Shown piece after piece: positions 6,682 through 13,361 of a DNA stretch of 21,151 nucleotides. The DNA lies in NCBI GenBank assembly GCA_934167445.1, contig CAKPKJ010000011.1:1-21151 (forward strand), read 5' to 3'. The notes under the pieces were generated by a model that ran no database searches, had not been told where the DNA came from, and saw nothing but the letters and a program-made list of their open reading frames with translations. The stretch comes from an uncultured Clostridia bacterium. Lineage in GTDB: Bacteria; Bacillota; Clostridia; TANB77; CAG-508. A program made the translations under genes and the position numbers. Numbering within the stretch: position 1 is the stretch's first letter; every line of letters begins with the position of its first letter.

Positions 6682-7245
6682 TTATTTTTTTATTTTTTGA
6701 CCAATTAATTTAATACCATTGGCAGTTACAAAAGCAAATGCAACTGAAACTAAATCTTTGGCCAAAAATGGAATAGAAACTAATAATGCAGCTTTTGTAA
6801 ATCCAACACCTGTTAAAATTCCATATTGTAATACACCCAATAGGTGACAAGATAATAATCCTAGAATACTAACAAGGACTTTAATAAATAAGTTTTTATA
6901 TTCCATAGATTTTGCACATAAAAATACAAAAGGAATAAAACCTAAAAGAAAACCGCCTGTTAAGCCAAATAGGGAAGCAATTCCTCCTTTAGCTTGTGCA
7001 AATACTGGAATTCCTAAAGCACCTATTAATAAATATGTTAGTATACTTTTTACACCATTAGTTTTAGCAAACATAAATCCAATTAATGCAACTGAAAATG
7101 TTTGTAGAGTCATTGGAACTCCATTAGGTAATGGAATTGAAATTTGAGAAGATATTGCAATTCCAAATGCTGCTAATACGCACATTAAAACATTTACAGG
7201 ATTAACTGAAATTGTTTGAGATAATTTTTTAATATTTTCTATCAT
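6682..7245 (-). CDS. bioY: BioY, biotin-specific S component of an ECF transporter
   Basis: A 187-residue hydrophobic membrane protein with about six predicted transmembrane helices, the standard size for BioY. Family signatures are PLPNGVPMTLQTFSV (residues about 38-52), the glycine-rich GIPVFAQAKGGIASLFG and TGGFLLGFIPF, and LAKDLVSVAFAF near the C-terminus. It binds biotin with high affinity and takes it up with the shared ECF energising module (EcfA, EcfA', EcfT), none of which is encoded here, so a group II ECF arrangement with subunits elsewhere is likely. ATG 7245 follows GGAGG (7254-7258) at 8 bases. It has its own promoter. No biotin biosynthesis genes are adjacent, which fits, but does not prove, biotin scavenging. 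Confidence 0.95.
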   Translation of the reverse strand: MIENIKKLSQTISVNPVNVLMCVLAAFGIAISSQISIPLPNGVPMTLQTFSVALIGFMFAKTNGVKSILTYLLIGALGIPVFAQAKGGIASLFGLTGGFLLGFIPFVFLCAKSMEYKNLFIKVLVSILGLLSCHLLGVLQYGILTGVGFTKAALLVSIPFLAKDLVSVAFAFVTANGIKLIGQKIKK

Positions 7246-7265
7246 TTTTCTAACCTCCTGGCGAT

Positions 7266-7294
7266 ATATTACAAAAAAAAGATAAAAAAAACAA
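7266..7294 (-). promoter_or_regulatory. Promoter of bioY
   Basis: On the - strand TTGTTT (7294-7289), 17-base spacer made almost entirely of T, and TAATAT (7271-7266), about 20 bases upstream of the ATG. I saw no clear BirA-type inverted repeat. Confidence 0.5.
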
Positions 7295-7318
7295 TAAACT
7301 AGTTGGTCAGTAAAAAAA

Positions 7319-7732
7319 TTATTTTTTCATTTCCATAAATTTTTCATAATAATCAGGAGCAACTTTTTGTAACCTAACAGGCTTTAAGTGTTTATTTGTA
7401 AAACAATGTTTAGTTTCACCATTTAAAACAACATTTCCCGTAGCTTTATCTGTTACATCATATCCAATTGTTAATCTAACACCATTAAATTCTTTAACAA
7501 ATGGTTTAACAATTATAATATCATTAAAAGTAACATGATGCTTGAAATTGATATTAACACCTAATACAGGAATCATAAGACCTCTTTTTTCCAACTCAGC
7601 ATAAGGAATTCCGTATGCATCCATCATGCTACAACGAGCTTCTTCCAAAAAACGAATATAATTAGAATGATGTACAACTCCCATTCTATCTGTTTCATAA
7701 TAATTTATTTTTCTTTCAAATTTAAAATCCAC
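7319..7732 (-). CDS. Acyl-CoA thioesterase, YbgC/FadM-like hotdog fold
   Basis: A 137-residue 4-hydroxybenzoyl-CoA thioesterase-superfamily protein that would hydrolyse acyl-CoA (or acyl-ACP) thioesters in the cytoplasm. The signature YYETDRMGVVHHSNYIRF contains the expected catalytic Asp (residue 15) followed by HHxxY, then the long hotdog helix (FLEEARCSMMDAYGI) and beta strands. I chose the GTG at 7730-7732, giving MDFKFERKINYYETD, because this matches the normal N-terminus and length of the family and AAAGAAG lies 8 bases upstream. The frame is open to 7894, but that extension reads backwards through the inverted-repeat element at 7774-7929 and is spurious. GTG at 7741 is an alternative. 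Specific substrate unknown. Confidence 0.88.
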   Translation of the reverse strand: MDFKFERKINYYETDRMGVVHHSNYIRFLEEARCSMMDAYGIPYAELEKRGLMIPVLGVNINFKHHVTFNDIIIVKPFVKEFNGVRLTIGYDVTDKATGNVVLNGETKHCFTNKHLKPVRLQKVAPDYYEKFMEMKK

Positions 7733-7773
7733 AAAAATCACTTCTTTCTTATTAATATTATAGAGATATCTTA

Positions 7774-7929
7774 TTTGAAAAATTAGAATATATATTTTTT
7801 GAAATACCGCGTAAGCGACCAAACGAACGGAAGTGAGTGCGATTGGAGCAATCAACATACAAGTTATATTTGATATGGGGGTTGCGACACACAAGGTATA
7901 AAAAACAATATATATTCTAATTTTTCAAA
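7774..7929. mobile_element. MITE-like inverted-repeat element, 156 bases
   Basis: The left end (7774-7808) and right end (7895-7929) are inverted repeats: the outer 23 bases are perfect (beginning TTTGAAAAATTAGAATATAT) and the inner 12 match at 8 positions. The 86-base core is clearly richer in G+C than its surroundings (GCGTAAGCGACC, GGAAGTGAGTGCG, GGGGGTTGCGACAC). There is no protein-coding capacity of its own and no obvious target-site duplication. It fits a non-autonomous mobile element or other dispersed palindromic repeat, and as RNA it would fold into a long hairpin. It lies between the divergent thioesterase and amylase genes. Confidence 0.65.
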
Positions 7930-8010
7930 AGAAATATTTTATACTATGTAAATTGTAACAACGCAATTATAATAGAAACAAAAAAATAAGTCAAATAGTG
8001 AAGTAAGAGT

Positions 8011-8038
8011 TTGTTTATTAAATATTTTGTGATATAAT
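8011..8038 (+). promoter_or_regulatory. Promoter of the amylase-dnaE unit
   Basis: TTGTTT (8011-8016), 16-base spacer, TATAAT (8033-8038), the -10 extended by TGA directly in front (8030-8032). It lies about 30 bases ahead of the amylase ATG. Confidence 0.65.
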
Positions 8039-8068
8039 TAGAAAAAATTTGGAGATGAAATAAACAAA

Positions 8069-9511
8069 ATGAAACAAATAAATGGAATAATAATGCAATA
8101 TTTTGAATGGTATATGAATTGCAATCAAAATTTATGGAACGAAATATCACAAAAAGCTGAAAAATTAGCAGATATGGGAATAACAGCATTATGGCTACCA
8201 CCAGCATTTAAAGGAGTAGGCGGAAAAGATGAAGTTGGTTATGGAGTATATGATGTATATGACTTAGGAGAGTTTGAACAAAAGGGAACAATTAAAACTA
8301 AATATGGTTCAAAAGAAGAATACTTAAATTGTATTCAAGTATTAAATCAAAATGGAATAGAAGCATATGCAGATATAGTATTAAATCACAAAATGGGAGC
8401 AGATATGTTACAAACAATTCCAGCAACAAAAGTAGATTGGGGTAATCATAATATTTTAACATCAGGACAAGAGACGGTAAGGGTTGCAACAAAATTTACT
8501 TTTCCGGGAAGAAAACATAAATATTCAGATTTTGAATGGAATTGGACACATTTTGACGGAATAGACTATGACGAAAAATCAAAAGAACACGCAATATTTA
8601 AATTTCAAAATAAAGAATGGAATGCAGCTGTTGACGAAGAATATGGGAATTATGATTATTTAATGGGAGCAGATATCGATTTTTCAAACCCAGAAGTTGT
8701 GGAAGAGTGTAATAAATGGGGAAAATGGTATGTAGAAACAACAAAAATCAATGGTTTAAGATTAGATGCTGTAAAACATATAAATGCAGATTTTTATAAA
8801 CAATGGTTGAAAACTTTAAGAGAAAATACTAAGAAAGAATTGTTTACAGTTGGAGAATATTGGAGCGGAGATGTTTCTAAATTACATAGATATATAACAG
8901 AAACAGAAGGAGAAATTTCATTATTTGATGTGCCATTACATTATAATTTATCAAATGCATCAAATGACGAAAATTATGATTTGACACAAATATTTGAACA
9001 TACATTGGCAAAAGAAAATTCAAGTAAAGCGGTAACATTTGTAGATAACCATGACACACAGCCAGGACAAGCATTAGCAAGTTTTATATCACAATGGTTC
9101 AAGCAAGCAGCATATAGCTTGATATTATTACGTAATGCAGGATATCCTTGTGTATTTTATGGAGATTTTTATGGAATACCACATGATAACATAGAACCAA
9201 TGAAAGGATTACAAATTTTAATAGAATTAAGAAAAGAGAAATCTTATGGAGAGCAACACGATTATTTTGATAATCCACATATGATTGGTTGGACAAGAGA
9301 AGGAGATGACGAACATCTTCAATCAGGTTTAGCAGTAGTAATTTCAAATGGTTCTGCTGGAGAAAAAACAATGTATATAGGAACACAATTTGCAGGAAGT
9401 AAGTTTATAGATAGCTTAGAAAATTGTGAAGATGAAGTAACAATAAATGAAGAAGGATATGGAATATTTAAAGTAAATGAAAAATCTACATCAGTATGGG
9501 TAGAAGCATAA
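8069..9511 (+). CDS. Cytoplasmic alpha-amylase, GH13 family
   Basis: A 480-residue alpha-amylase that hydrolyses internal alpha-1,4 bonds of starch, glycogen or maltodextrin. It starts directly with NGIIMQYFEWYM, the opening beta strand of the (beta/alpha)8 barrel, with no signal peptide, so it is intracellular like E. coli AmyA. Conserved region I is DIVLNH, region II GLRLDAVKH with nucleophile Asp233, region III GEYWS with acid/base Glu263, and region IV FVDNHD with Asp329. These positions closely resemble those of the GH13_5 subfamily. A C-terminal beta domain (from about residue 395) completes it. The ATG is 14 bases from GGAG (8051-8054), unusually far; a two-codon ATG-AAA-TAA lies in that gap. 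dnaE follows after 23 bases. A role in internal glycogen or maltodextrin turnover is inferred. Confidence 0.95.
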   Translation: MKQINGIIMQYFEWYMNCNQNLWNEISQKAEKLADMGITALWLPPAFKGVGGKDEVGYGVYDVYDLGEFEQKGTIKTKYGSKEEYLNCIQVLNQNGIEAYADIVLNHKMGADMLQTIPATKVDWGNHNILTSGQETVRVATKFTFPGRKHKYSDFEWNWTHFDGIDYDEKSKEHAIFKFQNKEWNAAVDEEYGNYDYLMGADIDFSNPEVVEECNKWGKWYVETTKINGLRLDAVKHINADFYKQWLKTLRENTKKELFTVGEYWSGDVSKLHRYITETEGEISLFDVPLHYNLSNASNDENYDLTQIFEHTLAKENSSKAVTFVDNHDTQPGQALASFISQWFKQAAYSLILLRNAGYPCVFYGDFYGIPHDNIEPMKGLQILIELRKEKSYGEQHDYFDNPHMIGWTREGDDEHLQSGLAVVISNGSAGEKTMYIGTQFAGSKFIDSLENCEDEVTINEEGYGIFKVNEKSTSVWVEA

Positions 9512-9534
9512 AAAATATATAGAAGGAGAAGCGG

Positions 9535-12500
9535 ATGTCAAAATTTGTACACTTACACATACATAGTGAATTTAGTTTATTAGATGGAGCAAATAGAATA
9601 AAAGATTTACCAGTAAGAGCAAAAGAACTTGGAATGGATGCAATGGCAATAACAGACCACGGTGTTATGTATGGAGCAATTGATTTTTATAAGGCTTGTA
9701 AAAAAGAAGGAATTAAGCCAATTATAGGGTGTGAGGTATATGTTGCACCACGAAGCAGATTAGACAAAGAACCAGGTATTGATAATAAATATAATCACTT
9801 GATTTTGCTTGCCAAAAATAATGAAGGCTATAAAAACCTAAGTAAATTAGTATCATTAGGGTTTGTTGATGGATATTATTACAAACCTCGTATAGATTTT
9901 GAAATATTAGAAAAATATCATGAAGGATTAATTTGTTTAAGTGCTTGTCTAGCAGGTGCTGTAAATCAAGCCTTATTAAATGGAAATAATGAAAAGGCTG
10001 AAGAAATTGCTTTATGGCACAAAAGAGTATTTGGAGAAGATTATTATATAGAAATTCAAAATAATGGGTTACAAGAGCAAGTATTGGCAAACCAAAAATT
10101 GATACAATTAGCTAGAAAATTAGATATACCAATAGTTGCAACAAATGATGCACATTATTTAAAAAGAGAAGATGCATATAATCACGAAGTTTTATTATGT
10201 ATTCAAACAGGAAAAAGAATGAGTGATGTTGACAGAATGAGGTTTGATACAGACGAGTTATATGTAAAATCTCCAGAAGAAATGTCAGACTATTTTAAAG
10301 CATTTCCAGATGCAATTGAAAATACTGTAAAAATAGCAGAAAAATGCAATGTTGAATTTGAATTTGGACATACAATATTACCCAATTATGAAGTACCACC
10401 AGAATATCCAACACATTATGATTATTTTAAGAAACTTTGTGATGATGGTATAAGAAAAAGATATGGAGAAAATCCAAGTAAAGAGGTATTAGAAAGAGCA
10501 GAATATGAATTAGGAATTATAAAGAAAATGGGGTATGTAGACTATTTTCTAATAGTGTGGGATTTCATATTTTATGCTAAAACACACGATATACCAGTAG
10601 GACCTGGTCGTGGTTCTGGTGCAGGTTCAATAATTGCTTATGCAATAGAAATAACAGATATTGACCCAATGAAATATGGTTTGCTTTTTGAAAGATTTTT
10701 AAATCCAGAAAGGATAAGTATGCCTGATTTTGATGTTGATTTTTGTTATGAACATAGACAAGATGTAATAGATTATGTAGCAAGAAAATATGGGCATGAC
10801 CATGTATCTCAGATTATAACATTTGGAACAATGGCAGCTAAAATGGTAATAAGAGATGTAGCAAGAGTCCTTGATGTACCATATTCAGAGGCTGATATGT
10901 TGGCTAAAATGATACCAAATGAATTACATATAACAATAAAAAAAGCATTAGAACAAAATAAAGAATTAAAAGAAAAATATGATACAGACGAAACTGTAAA
11001 AAAAGTTTTAGATATAGCAATGGGGCTAGAGGGAATGCCAAGGCAAACATCAACACACGCTTGTGGAATAGTTATTACTAAAGACCCAGTAGATACGTAT
11101 GTTCCTTTGTATGTGCGTGATAACCAGATATCAACACAATATATAATGACAACATTAGAAGAGTTAGGATTATTAAAAATGGACTTCTTAGGTTTAAGGA
11201 CATTAACAGTTATAAAAGACACGATGGATTTAGTAAAGAAAAATAGGGGAATAACTGTAGAATTTGACAAAGATATGGCAGATCCAAAAGTGTATAAATT
11301 ATGGCAAGAGGGCAAATCTTGCGGAATATTCCAATTTGAATCTCAAGGTATGACAAACTTCATGAAAGAACTAAAACCAGACTGTTTGGAAGATTTAATT
11401 GCAGGTGTGTCTTTATATAGACCAGGTCCAATGGACCAGATACCACGTTATATAAGAGGAAAACAAAATCCAGGTCATAATGAATATACACACCCTAGAC
11501 TAGAGCCTATACTAAATGTAACTTATGGTTGTATGGTTTATCAAGAACAAGTAATGCAAATAGTTCGTGATTTAGCCGGATATTCATTAGGTAGAGCAGA
11601 TTTAGTTAGACGTGCTATGGGTAAAAAGAAACTTGATGTAATGGCAAAAGAAAGAGAAGTATTTATAAATGGCCAAGTCGATGAAAATGGAAATGTAATA
11701 GTTCCAGGTTGTGTAAGGAATGGAATAGATGCTGAATCAGCTAACAAGATTTTTGATGAAATGGCGGAATTTGCAAAATATGCATTTAACAAAAGTCATG
11801 CTGCTTGTTATGCAGTAGTAGCATATAGAACAGCTTATTTGAAAGCATATTATCCAGCAGAATTTATGGCTGCAACATTAAATAGCTTTTTGGGAAATTT
11901 AGATAAAATTCCTCAATATATTGATGAGTGCAAATCATTAGGAATACCAATATTAAAGCCAGATATAAATCACAGTTACAGCAAATTTACAGTTGAAAAA
12001 ATAGAAGAAAATTCGAAAAATTTAGACAATAATGAAAAAAATCAAAATGATGAAAAAGATTTAAATAAAAAGGCTCAATTTGCAATAAGATTTGGTTTGG
12101 GTAGTATAAAAAATGTTGGAACAGTACCGGTTCAAAAAATAGTTGAAGAAAGAGAAAAAAATGGACAATACAAAGGATTTACAGATTTTTGTGAGAGAAT
12201 TGCGGACGAAGCGGTAAACAAAAAATGTGTAGAAAGTTTAATAAAAGCAGGAACATTTGACGAATTTGAGCAAACAAGAAGTACACTATTAGCATCATTT
12301 GAAAATATAATAGACAGTATTCAAAGTGAAAAGAAAAAAGGTCTAGCAGGTCAAGTATCAATGTTTGACATGGGAACTCAAGAACAAAAAGACGAATTAA
12401 ATGAAATAAAATATAAATTTGAAGAACACAATGAATTACCAACAAAAGAATTACTATCATTAGAAAAAGAAATGTTAGGAATTTATATATCAGGACATCC

Positions 12501-13104
12501 ACTTCAAAAGCTAAGAGAGCAAATTGAAAAACAAACAAATATAAACACAATGGAATTAAGAAAAATAGATAACCAAATGAACAGCAATATGAATGAAGAA
12601 GGCCAAGTAACTGAAAAGTTAAAATACAAAGATGGTCAACAAATAAAATATGCTGGAATAATAACTTTAATTAAAAAGAAATACACTAAAAATAACAAAA
12701 TAATGGCATTTGTAACAATTGAAGATTTATATGGAGTTGCAGAAATAATTGTATTTGAAAATGCTTATATAAAAGCAGGAAAAAGTCTAGTAGAAGAAAA
12801 CATTGTAATGGTAGAAGGACGCTTAAGTATTAGAGAAGATGATAGAACAACTATTATTGCAAATGATATAAAAGACTTTGGAGAACAAAAACAAAGAATA
12901 TTAACAATAAATATTACAGATGCAACTGAAGAAGAAAAAGACAAACTTAGAGGATTTTTAAGATATTTTTGCGGTGATAGAAACAACATAAATGTTCAAA
13001 TTCAGGTAGGTGAAGAATGTAAGCCTTGTGGACAAATATATTTGACAGATGAAATTTTAAATTTGCTAAAAGAAATTGTTGGAGAAGAAAAAGTGAGTTT
13101 ATAA
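9535..13104 (+). CDS. dnaE: DNA polymerase III alpha subunit (DnaE type)
   Basis: Replicative DNA polymerase subunit, 1189 residues. Domains in order: PHP domain from residue 4 (VHLHIHSEFSLLDG, MAITDHGVMYG), which carries the metal-ligand histidines; polymerase palm with GPGRGSGAGSIIAYA and the catalytic PDFDVDF (Asp398, Asp400, Asp402); fingers and thumb (SLYRPGPMDQIPRY, AFNKSHAACYAVVAYRTAYL); helix-hairpin-helix region (RFGLGSIKNVG, about residue 850); and an OB-fold domain (KYAGIITLIKKKYTKNN, about 1040-1120). There is no exonuclease insertion, so it is DnaE rather than PolC. Residues about 823-846 form an Asn/Lys/Glu/Asp-rich low-complexity insertion ahead of the RFGLG segment. AGAAGGAG lies 6 to 13 bases before ATG 9535. 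It follows the amylase by 23 bases and is probably cotranscribed. Confidence 0.97.
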   Translation: MSKFVHLHIHSEFSLLDGANRIKDLPVRAKELGMDAMAITDHGVMYGAIDFYKACKKEGIKPIIGCEVYVAPRSRLDKEPGIDNKYNHLILLAKNNEGYKNLSKLVSLGFVDGYYYKPRIDFEILEKYHEGLICLSACLAGAVNQALLNGNNEKAEEIALWHKRVFGEDYYIEIQNNGLQEQVLANQKLIQLARKLDIPIVATNDAHYLKREDAYNHEVLLCIQTGKRMSDVDRMRFDTDELYVKSPEEMSDYFKAFPDAIENTVKIAEKCNVEFEFGHTILPNYEVPPEYPTHYDYFKKLCDDGIRKRYGENPSKEVLERAEYELGIIKKMGYVDYFLIVWDFIFYAKTHDIPVGPGRGSGAGSIIAYAIEITDIDPMKYGLLFERFLNPERISMPDFDVDFCYEHRQDVIDYVARKYGHDHVSQIITFGTMAAKMVIRDVARVLDVPYSEADMLAKMIPNELHITIKKALEQNKELKEKYDTDETVKKVLDIAMGLEGMPRQTSTHACGIVITKDPVDTYVPLYVRDNQISTQYIMTTLEELGLLKMDFLGLRTLTVIKDTMDLVKKNRGITVEFDKDMADPKVYKLWQEGKSCGIFQFESQGMTNFMKELKPDCLEDLIAGVSLYRPGPMDQIPRYIRGKQNPGHNEYTHPRLEPILNVTYGCMVYQEQVMQIVRDLAGYSLGRADLVRRAMGKKKLDVMAKEREVFINGQVDENGNVIVPGCVRNGIDAESANKIFDEMAEFAKYAFNKSHAACYAVVAYRTAYLKAYYPAEFMAATLNSFLGNLDKIPQYIDECKSLGIPILKPDINHSYSKFTVEKIEENSKNLDNNEKNQNDEKDLNKKAQFAIRFGLGSIKNVGTVPVQKIVEEREKNGQYKGFTDFCERIADEAVNKKCVESLIKAGTFDEFEQTRSTLLASFENIIDSIQSEKKKGLAGQVSMFDMGTQEQKDELNEIKYKFEEHNELPTKELLSLEKEMLGIYISGHPLQKLREQIEKQTNINTMELRKIDNQMNSNMNEEGQVTEKLKYKDGQQIKYAGIITLIKKKYTKNNKIMAFVTIEDLYGVAEIIVFENAYIKAGKSLVEENIVMVEGRLSIREDDRTTIIANDIKDFGEQKQRILTINITDATEEEKDKLRGFLRYFCGDRNNINVQIQVGEECKPCGQIYLTDEILNLLKEIVGEEKVSL

Positions 13105-13124
13105 ATTGCATTGTATTAGTATTA

Positions 13125-13309
13125 GAAACCCAAAGTATAATTAAATAAATATATTATTCGGTTCAATACGAACAAATATAAAATCTAAAAATAGCTAAAT
13201 GATACTTCCCAAAGCAAGTTTGGGTTCCCTCATTTAGCTATTTTAATATTTTCTAATTTATTCTCCATTCACATTCATAATATATTTATTTAATTATACT
13301 TTGGGTTTC
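13125..13309. mobile_element. MITE-like element with perfect 33-base terminal inverted repeats
   Basis: Bases 13125-13157 are the exact reverse complement of 13277-13309; the ends read GAAACCCAAAGTATAATTAA and continue into an AT-only stretch. The 119-base interior contains a second, nested hairpin (13188-13244) and no open reading frame. No convincing target-site duplication is visible in the flanks. Perfect ends, small size and no coding capacity fit a non-autonomous transposable element or a dispersed palindromic repeat. Its ends are unrelated to those of the 7774-7929 element. It fills nearly the whole 257-base gap between the convergent dnaE and P-type ATPase genes. Confidence 0.7.
13188..13244. 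terminator. Nested hairpin inside the element, likely dnaE/ATPase terminator
   Basis: AAAATAGCTAAATGA (13188-13202) pairs perfectly with TCATTTAGCTATTTT (13230-13244), and inside it CCCAAA (13208-13213) pairs with TTTGGG (13219-13224). A-rich and T-rich flanks on each side would let it terminate transcription from both convergent genes. Confidence 0.6.
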
Positions 13310-13361
13310 AATATATTAAGTAATATATATAGATAATTTTTATTAATGAATTATTTTATAA

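Noticed and set aside
7733..7894. N-terminal extension of the thioesterase frame (reading APIALTSVRLVAYA)
   Set aside because: It reads backwards through the inverted-repeat element, has no ribosome binding site, and the family begins at the GTG at 7732.
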